Assembly: GCA_016934135.1 (NCBI GenBank)
Contig: JAFGTK010000286.1
Location: forward strand, 1 to 7,176
Reading direction: 5' to 3'
Source: Deltaproteobacteria bacterium
GTDB taxonomy: Bacteria > Desulfobacterota > Desulfomonilia > UBA1062
Length of the DNA: 7,176 nt
Notes under the pieces: model-generated
What the model was told of the DNA's origin: nothing
Databases searched by the model: none
Seen by the model: only the letters and a program-made list of their open reading frames with translations
Position numbers and translations under genes: made by a program
Shown here: positions 1 through 6,226 of the stretch, piece after piece
Position numbering within the stretch: position 1 is the first letter of the stretch
Layout: every line of letters starts with the position of its first letter

Positions 1-83
1 GCGTTGATCTGGTCTTCCATGAGGTAATCGATGCCTGAACTGCTGATCATTGAGGGCGAGCTGGATTTCATAACATCTCTCAT
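1..83 (-). CDS. N-terminus of an unrecognised protein, running off the left edge
   Basis: Reading the minus strand from ATG at 83-81 gives 27 codons without a stop to the window edge. The protein begins MRDVMKSSSPSM and then reads ISSSGIDYLMEDQIN. A second in-frame ATG lies at 71-69. Upstream on the minus strand are AAGGAA (100-95, 11 nt from the first ATG) and TAGGTG (94-89), either of which could act as ribosome binding site, and a TATAAT hexamer lies at 122-117. The serine-rich start followed by a helix-like segment has no signal peptide or membrane segment. I do not recognise the family from this fragment. The existence of a gene rests on the open frame plus promoter-like and RBS-like sequence, so it is moderately likely. 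Confidence 0.5.
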   Translation of the reverse strand, partial: MRDVMKSSSPSMISSSGIDYLMEDQIN

Positions 84-116
84 AACAACACCTATTCCTT
101 AAGAGATAACGTGTAT

Positions 117-122
117 ATTATA
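117..122 (-). promoter_or_regulatory. Candidate -10 box for the leftmost gene
   Basis: On the minus strand this hexamer reads TATAAT, a perfect sigma-70 -10 consensus, about 34 bp upstream of the ATG at 83. At a 17-bp spacing the -35 position (145-140) reads CCTTAA, which is poor. The promoter may therefore be weak or activator-dependent. Confidence 0.4.
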
Positions 123-179
123 ACAATGAACAGCTGAATTTAAGGCATAAAAGGCAAAAAATCACGGGGTAGGGGGATG

Positions 180-213
180 TTATTACACGAAAACTGTTGT
201 TATAGTGTAATAA
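180..213. repeat. 9-bp perfect inverted repeat in the left intergenic region
   Basis: TTATTACAC at 180-188 is the exact reverse complement of GTGTAATAA at 205-213, separated by 16 nt. The arms are AT-rich and there is no T-run, so it does not look like an intrinsic terminator. The 25-bp centre-to-centre distance suits a dimeric regulator binding two half-sites on one DNA face. It lies upstream of the candidate promoter at 117-122, where an activator or repressor could act. The binding role is inference; the symmetry is seen directly. Confidence 0.5.
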
Positions 214-239
214 TACAGCCTAGGGTTAGAAGTATCCTT

Positions 240-290
240 ATTATGCTGTTTAGCATAATGTAGTTTTACATAATGCTAAGTTACATAATG
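240..290. repeat. Cluster of palindromes and three 15-bp-spaced CATAATG repeats
   Basis: CATAATG occurs three times in direct orientation, at 254-260, 269-275 and 284-290, with a strict 15-bp period. The same stretch holds two overlapping inverted repeats. ATTATGCT (240-247) and AGCATAAT (252-259) form a perfect 8-bp stem with loop GTTT. AGCATAATGTA (252-262) and TACATAATGCT (267-277) are an 11-bp pair with one mismatch, again around GTTT. Such nested symmetry fits a multi-site operator or a small iteron-like array. No gene on either side explains it. Confidence 0.55.
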
Positions 291-453
291 GCTTGAAAGA
301 TTCTTTACCGAAAAGGAGGCCAGAGAAACCTGTCTGAGTGATGCTTCAGAAGGACACATCTTCAAAAGAAATATAAATATTGCGGCAGAATCAAAGATTG
401 ATGATAAATCGCAGATATATTCAATCCGGTTTGAGAAATGTGTTCTTAGTGTA

Positions 454-864
454 TCATTCTTCAATCATATCAAGATATTCACGGGGGGTAAGGATCCTGA
501 TAGATGTAAAGTTCTTTAATTCCAGCAAAACCTTGTCGCCTGTCACAATAATGGAGGCCTGGGCATTGTATGCGGCTGTAAGGAAAATATCATCATTAGG
601 ATCACGGCAGATCCCAGAAACCTCTTCCTTGATTTCGGTTACCATAAAAAAGGGTAGGATCTCATCTTCCATGATGGTCTTTATTTCATAGTCTGAAAGA
701 TTGAATTTGGAATAACTGAGAACTGCTATAAGCTCAGAGAATGTTTCCTTGGACAGTACAGGATTAATGATCCCTGTTTTCCAGAGATCAACGAACTTAT
801 TCAATTTCCCTTTAAGGAGAAGCGCTGAGACGAGCACATTCGTGTCAAGAACGACTCGGCTCAC
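454..864 (-). CDS. PIN-domain ribonuclease toxin of a type II toxin-antitoxin pair
   Basis: This 136-residue protein has the size and architecture of the PIN-family toxins annotated as 'putative toxin-antitoxin system toxin component, PIN family' (COG1569 type). The N-terminus VVLDTNVLVSALL carries the first acidic residue (D7) with N9. E44 lies in the helix KETFSELIAVL. RDPNDD supplies D88, D91 and D92, and VTGD supplies D110. These are the expected metal-binding acids of a PIN endoribonuclease, so the active site looks complete. Known relatives cleave RNA and are silenced by the partner antitoxin; the RNA target here cannot be read. The start is GTG at 864-862, whose last bases overlap the antitoxin stop (GTGA), pointing to translational coupling. 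No sign of damage. Confidence 0.88.
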   Translation of the reverse strand: MSRVVLDTNVLVSALLLKGKLNKFVDLWKTGIINPVLSKETFSELIAVLSYSKFNLSDYEIKTIMEDEILPFFMVTEIKEEVSGICRDPNDDIFLTAAYNAQASIIVTGDKVLLELKNFTSIRILTPREYLDMIEE

Positions 865-1100
865 TTCTTTTTCTTCCTTGCCCTATTAATTGCTTCCGTT
901 ATGTCTGCCTCATTTATGCCAAGCTTGTTCATTTTGTCCCTTATGCTCTCAAGAGTGGCAGAGATCGGGGTCATCTTAACGGGGACAAGCACTATACGAT
1001 TGTTATCAACTTCTGCATCAAACATGTCTATACCAGGGAATTTGTCAGCAATCTCTTTTGGTAGTGTCAATTGATTTTTTGAGGTCTTTTTTGCCAGCAT
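861..1100 (-). CDS. AbrB/MazE-type antitoxin (swapped-hairpin DNA-binding protein)
   Basis: This 79-residue protein opens with KKTSKNQLTLPKEIADKF, the hallmark of the AbrB/MazE/SpoVT swapped-hairpin fold, where two subunits together form a DNA-binding barrel. The strand segment NNRIVLVPVKM (about residues 33-43) completes that domain. The helical, charged C-terminal tail (about residues 47-79, ending in a run of basic residues) is the usual toxin-wrapping part in AbrB-PIN pairs. ATG at 1100 is preceded by a near-perfect Shine-Dalgarno AAAGGAGGT (1116-1108), 7 nt away, so the start is secure. It is the first gene of the pair, overlaps the toxin start by 4 nt, and probably represses its own promoter, as is usual for such antitoxins. 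Confidence 0.87.
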   Translation of the reverse strand: MLAKKTSKNQLTLPKEIADKFPGIDMFDAEVDNNRIVLVPVKMTPISATLESIRDKMNKLGINEADITEAINRARKKKK

Positions 1101-1333
1101 TTACCTTACCTCCTTTAAATAAGGATACATTACTTTTCAAAAGGATTCAAAGAAAAAATAATCGCTGAACCAAGCATTGAATCTCGGATAAAGAACCTGA
1201 TAGACATACATATGTAATATATTATTTTTTTAAACTTATAATACCCAAGTCAAAGCTACCGAAAAGAATCCCTAACTCGCGTTACTACCTATTCTCTCCT
1301 ATCCTACCTTTACAGTCCCCTCGCGAAAAGTCA
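1101..1333 (-). promoter_or_regulatory. Leader of the toxin-antitoxin operon, AT-rich
   Basis: These 233 bases separate the end of the SNF2 gene from the antitoxin start, and all flanking genes point left. They hold the strong antitoxin ribosome binding site (1116-1108), a perfect 10-bp palindrome TACATATGTA (1207-1216) and an A/T tract at 1219-1235. A TTGACT hexamer (minus strand, 1253-1248) is -35-like, but no good -10 lies at the right distance. The palindrome is a reasonable autoregulatory operator candidate, as AbrB-type antitoxins bind short symmetric AT-rich sites. The exact promoter cannot be fixed by eye. Confidence 0.3.
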
Positions 1334-4300
1334 TTACTGTATTCCCTGCTGCCCCTTTTCGGCTTCAACCCCGGATGTCCCGATGTTGACGGTTGAGAGG
1401 ATGCCGATCAGTTCTTCTCGTGTAAAGGCCTTTAACAGGCCGGGGTCGTCTTCCTTTACCACGCTGTTCAAAAGTTTGCGCTTCTTGTCTATGATCGCAG
1501 ATATCTTTTCCTCGAGGGTGCCTTTGGTCACCAGCTTGAATACCTGGACACCCCTAACCTGTCCTATCCGGTGAACACGGTCTGTTGCCTGATCCTCTTT
1601 TGCCGCGTTCCACCATCTGTCATAGTGTATGACGACTGATGCTGAGACAAGGTCTATGCCCACGCCACCTGCCTTCAGGCTGCCTACAAATACCCTACAT
1701 GCAGGGTATTCATTGAAACGCCTGATGATCTCTCCGCGGTTGGCGCTTGAACCGGTGAGTGTCACATGGTCTATGCCCTGCCCATCTAGATATCTGCTTA
1801 TGATATCGATCATGCCGAGGTACTGGCTGTATACTACTACCTTGTGTCCGCTCTGAAGGGCCTCGTCAAGGATCTCGACAAAAAGGTCCCACTTTCCTGA
1901 TTCATACTGATCATAACCTGCCGTATCCCCCTCGACCAGGGCTGGGTGGTTGCATATCTGCTTGAGCATGTTCAAGAGCGCGAAGATATGCATATATGGG
2001 ATGGGTTTATCCGTTTCTTGGAGCGCATCGACAAGAGATAATGCCCTCGAAGAGACGGCATCCCGGTAGAGTTTTACCTGGTCGTCGCTCAATATGCATG
2101 TCCGCAAATCCTCGATCTTTGGGGGGAGCTCATCAAGGACAGAGGTCTTCAGACGCCTCAGGGTAAATGGGGAGATCAGCCTGAAAAGCTCATCGCGCTG
2201 ATCCTTGCCGTTATCATAATCATCGGGTGACTCGAGATATCTCGTGGTGAAATGGGTATCCGTGCCGAGATATCCGGGCATAACAAGGTCAAAGAGCGTC
2301 TTTAATTCCAGGAGCGTGTTTTCGATAGGTGTTCCTGTAAGGCCTATCTTCATACCGGCATCAACATTTACAGCCGCCTTGTATGCTTGGGTTGAAGAGT
2401 TTTTCACAATATGCACCTCGTCAAAGACTGCTGCTTCCCACCGGGTCTTTTTGATGATGGCTATATCGCGCCACAGGATACCGTACGAGGTTATCAGCAC
2501 ATCACTGCCGGCCAGCGCTGAAGCCATATCACGGCCTGTTCCGTGGTACACAGCCGCCCTCAAGACAGGGGCATGCATTGATATCTTTTCTTGCCAGTGG
2601 CTGATCACAGTAGTGGGGCAGACCACAAGAAACGGACCCATGCCCTCGTTTTTGAGCCATGCCATAAATGCCATGAGCTGATGAGTCTTGCCGAGGCCCA
2701 TGTCGTCGCACAAAAGTCCGCCGAAGGCATTTTCATAGAGGAACCTGATCCACTTCAACCCATACGACTGGTATTGCCTCAGTGTAGAGGTCATGCCTTT
2801 TAGGTCAGGTTCATGCTCGACCGGTTTAAGCTCAAGCATGTCCTTGAGGTAACGAGCAGGACCGGTCTCGCCGGAGATCCTGATCGGCGAATTCGCTGTC
2901 GCATGAAGACGGAATATATTTTGTCTGGAAAACCTGTATGTTTCCCCGTCATGATCGCCGGAATACCCGTCAAGGAATGCATCAAGGTTCTCCAGAAACG
3001 GTGCTGTGCAATCCACCCAGCCCTCATCGGTTGCAATGTATCTCTGTCCTTGCCTTCTCGCATCAAGGATCTCTCCGAGCGACAGCTTTGTATTCCCGAA
3101 TCCGTATGACATGGAAATCCAGCACCAGTCATGCTCTATTGCAGAAGGCTCTATCTCTATACTGTCATATGACCTGAATATGCGGAGATCCCTGGTCTTG
3201 CTGTCGAACCGCATCACGCCTGCATCAAGGTCTTCCCTGTATTCATCTATGAAAGAAGGCACCTGTGCCTTCTTGAGCACCATCTTTACGGGTGTTGTAA
3301 ACTTCCTCTTCTTATCCCGGCGGCCTTCCAGTTCTGCAAGAATCCCGAGTTCCCTGACGTATACAAGGTCGCCGTAGCGATATTTTTCAAGATCCTCAGT
3401 CTCATAATACCTTGATTCTCCGCTCTTCTGGACCAACTCTACAGCAGGCATTATCTCCAGATCGAGCTCTGTCTTCTGCGAAATCATGAAGATGCTCCGC
3501 AAAGGCACAGGTGATATGGAAAGTCCATCTGAAGGAGAGATATGTTTCCCTATATCCTTGAGGAGCCTTTGCACCCTTGATCTAGGAATCCTGATGCTGA
3601 ACAGGGAATCTATAGATCCGTGCCTGCACTCGAAAAAGAAATCCCCTGTCTTTTCCTCTATCGCGACATGGAATGTACGGTCGAGCCCCCAGGACTCCAG
3701 GTAGGCATGATACAGGACCCTGAACCAGAAGCTTTCTTCAATAGCCATCCTCCTGGATTTCATTCCCATAATCTTCATTGTGCGCTCATCTTTGCTCAGG
3801 GTTAACAGGGAAAGCCTGTTCAACACGGTAGCCCTGTGGGGCATTATCATATCGCCATCAATTGGCGCTTCAATGCGCTCGATCAGCCTGGAAGGTCTCT
3901 CACCTACTGCCGGGCAGCTAAAAAGCTGGCCCTTTTCATCATCAACGACCTTGAGCACCATGCCCTCTCCCCTGGTATAATAGTTCCACTGATACCTGTA
4001 AGGATTGCCGGAAGAGCCTTCTGCAAGAATCGAGGCTACACGGTAGAATATCCCTGACCTGAAATCCTCGTCGAGAGTCTTTTTGCCGAGCCTCTTCTTC
4101 AGAATCCTTACCGCCTCGCTCAGGTTTAACTGATGCTCGCAGGTTCGATTCTTTGATATGGCACAGGTGCATGACCTTATCTCCTGCCCATTGGCTCTCT
4201 CCTGAACCCATATGGCCATGCCGGGCCTCTTGTCTTCCGGGGAAGGCAACAGGGCAAGGCCGTGCCGGTGAAACTCCAGGCGGCTCAGTAGATCTTCTTG

Positions 4301-4336
4301 GGCAAGTGTATCCAGACCGCTATTTTCAGTGCTCAT
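1334..4336 (-). CDS. SWIM zinc-finger SNF2-family DNA-dependent ATPase
   Basis: This 1000-residue protein is a bacterial SNF2/HepA-type (superfamily 2) ATPase, expected to translocate on duplex DNA rather than unwind it. An N-terminal SWIM zinc finger is visible as C56-x-C58 and C66-x-H68. The long middle (about 90-510) has no motif I recognise. The ATPase core starts near LRQYQSYGLKW (519-529). It has Walker A DDMGLGKT (544-551), a DEVH Walker B box (639-642), LTGTPIEN (666-673), LRRLK (726-730), VVVYSQY (833-839), the GGVGIDL segment (890-896), and motif VI with its arginine fingers, DQATDRVHRIGQ (915-926). All catalytic motifs look intact. ATG at 4336 follows AGGAG (4345-4341), and the gene ends in tandem TAA TGA. 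It stands alone, with no helicase or methylase partner. Transcription recycling, repair and phage defence are all possible roles; none is shown. Confidence 0.93.
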   Translation of the reverse strand: MSTENSGLDTLAQEDLLSRLEFHRHGLALLPSPEDKRPGMAIWVQERANGQEIRSCTCAISKNRTCEHQLNLSEAVRILKKRLGKKTLDEDFRSGIFYRVASILAEGSSGNPYRYQWNYYTRGEGMVLKVVDDEKGQLFSCPAVGERPSRLIERIEAPIDGDMIMPHRATVLNRLSLLTLSKDERTMKIMGMKSRRMAIEESFWFRVLYHAYLESWGLDRTFHVAIEEKTGDFFFECRHGSIDSLFSIRIPRSRVQRLLKDIGKHISPSDGLSISPVPLRSIFMISQKTELDLEIMPAVELVQKSGESRYYETEDLEKYRYGDLVYVRELGILAELEGRRDKKRKFTTPVKMVLKKAQVPSFIDEYREDLDAGVMRFDSKTRDLRIFRSYDSIEIEPSAIEHDWCWISMSYGFGNTKLSLGEILDARRQGQRYIATDEGWVDCTAPFLENLDAFLDGYSGDHDGETYRFSRQNIFRLHATANSPIRISGETGPARYLKDMLELKPVEHEPDLKGMTSTLRQYQSYGLKWIRFLYENAFGGLLCDDMGLGKTHQLMAFMAWLKNEGMGPFLVVCPTTVISHWQEKISMHAPVLRAAVYHGTGRDMASALAGSDVLITSYGILWRDIAIIKKTRWEAAVFDEVHIVKNSSTQAYKAAVNVDAGMKIGLTGTPIENTLLELKTLFDLVMPGYLGTDTHFTTRYLESPDDYDNGKDQRDELFRLISPFTLRRLKTSVLDELPPKIEDLRTCILSDDQVKLYRDAVSSRALSLVDALQETDKPIPYMHIFALLNMLKQICNHPALVEGDTAGYDQYESGKWDLFVEILDEALQSGHKVVVYSQYLGMIDIISRYLDGQGIDHVTLTGSSANRGEIIRRFNEYPACRVFVGSLKAGGVGIDLVSASVVIHYDRWWNAAKEDQATDRVHRIGQVRGVQVFKLVTKGTLEEKISAIIDKKRKLLNSVVKEDDPGLLKAFTREELIGILSTVNIGTSGVEAEKGQQGIQ

Positions 4337-4497
4337 ATATCTCCTGATGATTTTTGAACTATCTTAATCAATGTTCTTCGGTTTACCCCGCTATGATTTA
4401 TCAAATCAACGTTTTTTCGTCTAGATTCACTCACTTCATTGAGGGTTCAATTATATTGACATCAAAACCCGATCCGTTTTCTCCCCTTAATTCCCGT
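4337..4497. other. Spacer between the SNF2 gene start and the insertion sequence
   Basis: This should hold the SNF2 promoter on the minus strand. The only good element is the ribosome binding site AGGAG at 4345-4341. A TTGATT hexamer on the minus strand (4409-4404) is -35-like but lacks a convincing -10. No remnant of the WYL regulator found on the far side of the insertion sequence can be seen here, so the insertion does not simply split that gene. Confidence 0.35.
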
Positions 4498-4520
4498 GTT
4501 ATTGTAACGAGGCAGGCGGG
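4498..4520 (+). repeat. Left terminal inverted repeat of the IS1634-type element
   Basis: It starts GTTATTGTAACGAGG and continues with a G-rich stretch. It pairs with 6118-6140 in inverse orientation at 18 of 23 positions. It contains the transposase stop codon (TAA on the minus strand, 4501-4499). Confidence 0.65.
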
Positions 4521-6109
4521 TTGACGCCTAATTTGGCGTAGAGGTCCATCTGCCGTTTCGTTGTTTCGTCGACATGGAGTTGCTGGCCGGGAATTTCAAA
4601 GCATTCAATGATATCGAGATCATCCAGAACCTCCTGCATCGTATGGTCCTTGAACAGGTTGTTTTCCTGCATTTTTCTCGTGATATGGGATAAAAAGATG
4701 AGAGCTATGAACTGTACAAAGAGCTTTCCATCCAGACTTTGTTCCGATGATACAGCCGGCCTGCGAAGATTCAGGCGCTCTTTGAGATTATCGAAGGCCT
4801 TTTCCACCAGGTCCTTGTTCCTGTAGATCTCAAGAGCCTCCACCGCATCCTTTATTTCGTTACTCAAAAGGGCAAAATACCCATAATTGAGCTTAGCATC
4901 TGCTATAACCTCATCCTTGGCAACAACCTTTGTGCCACGGACCGGTGTGCTTTTCACCTCAAAATATTTGGCATACTGCTTCTCATGATCCGGATGGCGC
5001 TGTCCATTTTCCAGTTCTTCCTGCAATTCGGTCAGTCGACTGTTGAAGGCTTTTTCATCCTCCAGGGCTCGCTCAGGGGAATAATACAGATGAAGATACA
5101 TTCGACGATCCGCTTTGATTGTGTCACCTTTGTAGGGGCGATCCTGGCTATAGTCCCAGGTTATCGGCAGAGAGCAGGTATAGAGTTGGTAGGCCTGAGA
5201 ATAATATGTCCAACTGCGCATCTTGTCCCGAACGGTGTCTAAATGTGTTTTCACGAGATTCAGGGACAGCTTGGCGGCAATCAGGAACTTCATGTGATAC
5301 CTGTACATGTCGTTGATGTTGGCCGCACTGAAGAAGCCACGGTCCAGGACCACCTTGATCTTTTTGTCATAGCCCAGGGTGTTCATGTCAGCCAGCAGTT
5401 TCCTCAGTGTTTTCACGTCGGGAATGTTTCCCGAGAGTTTCCGGTAATAAAACGGCAAGCGGGATTGCTGCCCGAAGAGCAGGGTCAAATTGATCTGTGG
5501 CAGATGCTCATGATCCTTGTTCTTGCCATACCTGACTTGCCTGAGGCATCTTGAATAGCTGGAGATGGACGTGCTGTCATAGGCCAGGTATTCCCTGTCC
5601 ACCCGGCGTTTCCCCTGAAGACAGAAAAATCTCTGCCTGGCTTCCTCTGTTATGGATGCGAAGAGCTCGCTGCTCCTCTGGGAGGAGATGCTCTCACTGT
5701 GGGGATGCCGATGAATTGCAGCCCATCGGGGGAAACGGCTCAGGGGATTCTTATCTTCCAGGATCAGGTAATAGGCAATTGACAGAATCTGCCGATAGCT
5801 CTCGGGAAAGCATTTCTTCAGATCCTGTGTCACTCCGGTATTCTCTCCGATACGGTCGAATAGATAGGTGGCCCCATAGAAGCAGCGGTTAGTCCGTGTG
5901 ATCGGCACTGGTCCTCGTTTGGTCTTCTCTCCAGATGTGGGTGTCTTTCTTTTCCGGGTTGAAATGACTTTCTGTGTCTCGGGATCAACCCGCCCGATGC
6001 ATTTTCTTTTTGCCCGGGATTGCTGCTTATCCTTGTCCCAGAAAGAGATCGACTCGTACGCATAGGTAACACCAGTCTTTTTATTGGTCTGATACACGAT
6101 AGCGGCCAT
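4499..6109 (-). CDS. IS1634-type DDE transposase, apparently intact
   Basis: This protein of 536 residues catalyses cut-and-paste transposition with the RNase H-like DDE fold. The three acids can be placed (ATG numbering): D178 in AYDSTSIS, D256 in VVLDRGFF, and E436 in LVEKAFDNLK, where E and a following K are spaced as in the IS4-superfamily Y-R-E-K signature. A long insert with a coiled-coil-like charged stretch (about residues 346-378) lies between the second D and the E, as is usual in IS1634 proteins. The frame can be opened two codons earlier at TTG 6115, but GGGAGG (6123-6118) is then only 2 nt away. ATG at 6109 sits 8 nt from it and is the better start. No stop or frameshift interrupts the gene, so the element may be active. 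Confidence 0.9.
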   Translation of the reverse strand: MAAIVYQTNKKTGVTYAYESISFWDKDKQQSRAKRKCIGRVDPETQKVISTRKRKTPTSGEKTKRGPVPITRTNRCFYGATYLFDRIGENTGVTQDLKKCFPESYRQILSIAYYLILEDKNPLSRFPRWAAIHRHPHSESISSQRSSELFASITEEARQRFFCLQGKRRVDREYLAYDSTSISSYSRCLRQVRYGKNKDHEHLPQINLTLLFGQQSRLPFYYRKLSGNIPDVKTLRKLLADMNTLGYDKKIKVVLDRGFFSAANINDMYRYHMKFLIAAKLSLNLVKTHLDTVRDKMRSWTYYSQAYQLYTCSLPITWDYSQDRPYKGDTIKADRRMYLHLYYSPERALEDEKAFNSRLTELQEELENGQRHPDHEKQYAKYFEVKSTPVRGTKVVAKDEVIADAKLNYGYFALLSNEIKDAVEALEIYRNKDLVEKAFDNLKERLNLRRPAVSSEQSLDGKLFVQFIALIFLSHITRKMQENNLFKDHTMQEVLDDLDIIECFEIPGQQLHVDETTKRQMDLYAKLGVNPPASLQ

Positions 6110-6117
6110 ATACAATT

Positions 6118-6123
6118 CCTCCC
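6118..6123 (-). promoter_or_regulatory. Ribosome binding site that decides the transposase start
   Basis: The minus strand reads GGGAGG here, 8 nt before ATG 6109-6107 and only 2 nt before the alternative TTG 6115-6113, so ATG is favoured. It lies inside the right inverted repeat. Confidence 0.6.
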
Positions 6124-6140
6124 ATCCTCGTTACAATAGC
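6118..6140 (-). repeat. Right (inner) terminal inverted repeat of the IS1634-type element
   Basis: The reverse complement starts GCTATTGTAACGAGG and matches the left repeat. The same bases, together with GTTACGAGG at 6148-6156, also form an 8-of-9 inverted repeat (6126-6134 with 6148-6156). This could fold in read-through RNA ahead of the transposase. Confidence 0.6.
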
Positions 6141-6226
6141 TTACTTTGTTACGAGGCATAATGCAAGAGAAATCGTGCTTAATTCTATTTTTATTAGCGA
6201 GTTATACCCTTTTCATCGTTACATAG
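6141..6226. other. Short AT-rich stretch between inner inverted repeat and WYL remnant
   Basis: These 86 bases are either the outer leader of the insertion sequence or leftover junction DNA. They end in TCGTTACATAG (6216-6226), which resembles the inner repeat TCGTTACAATAG. That supports the idea that the element really ends at 6226. No open frame connects this stretch to the WYL fragment: TAG at 6224-6226 closes the WYL frame. Confidence 0.4.

Larger units (their letters stand above)
84..453. other. Left intergenic region between the leftmost gene and the toxin gene
   Basis: These 370 bases are AT-rich and hold the candidate promoter and the repeats listed separately. From 289 the plus strand is open in one frame to a TAA at 517-519 and reads protein-like (FFTEKEARE, then GHIFKRNINIAAESK), but it has no usable start codon and its end overlaps the toxin gene. 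On the minus strand a TTG-initiated frame of 62 codons (464-276) follows the toxin gene directly but resembles nothing known to me. I see no tRNA, no CRISPR array and no clear intrinsic terminator after the toxin gene. Confidence 0.4.
4498..6140 (-). mobile_element. Insertion sequence of the IS1634 (IS4 superfamily) type, full-length
   Basis: A single transposase gene fills the element. Imperfect terminal inverted repeats are visible: 4498-4520 against the reverse complement of 6118-6140 match at 18 of 23 positions, including a 12-base identical core around TATTGTAACGAGG. The left repeat overlaps the last codons and stop of the transposase, and the right one overlaps its ribosome binding site, so the element is very compact at about 1.64 kb. 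A second, weaker copy of the repeat core (reverse complement CTATGTAACGA) ends at 6226, exactly where the truncated WYL gene begins, so the true right end may be 6226. I find no convincing target duplication, which fits either an old copy or a deletion next to it. Confidence 0.75.

Noticed and set aside
240..290. The CATAATG array as a CRISPR array
   Set aside because: Repeats are 7 bp with 8-bp gaps, far too short for CRISPR repeats and spacers, and no cas gene is present.
380..691. Plus-strand frame of 103 codons opposite the toxin gene
   Set aside because: It is antisense to a PIN gene with a complete set of family residues and shows no protein-like motifs or ribosome binding site.
2244..2681. 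Plus-strand frame of 145 codons and several others inside the SNF2 gene
   Set aside because: They are shadows of a 1000-residue gene whose motifs run through on the minus strand.
4504..6158. Direct repeat GTAACGAGGCA / GTTACGAGGCA (4504-4514 and 6148-6158) as a target duplication
   Set aside because: The left copy lies inside the terminal inverted repeat and the transposase gene, so it cannot be target DNA.
4486..6185. CTTAATTC at 4486-4493 and 6178-6185 as a target duplication of the insertion sequence
   Set aside because: The two copies lie at different distances from the inverted repeats (about 4 and 37 bp), so they do not bracket a symmetric element; an 8-bp AT-rich match can be chance.
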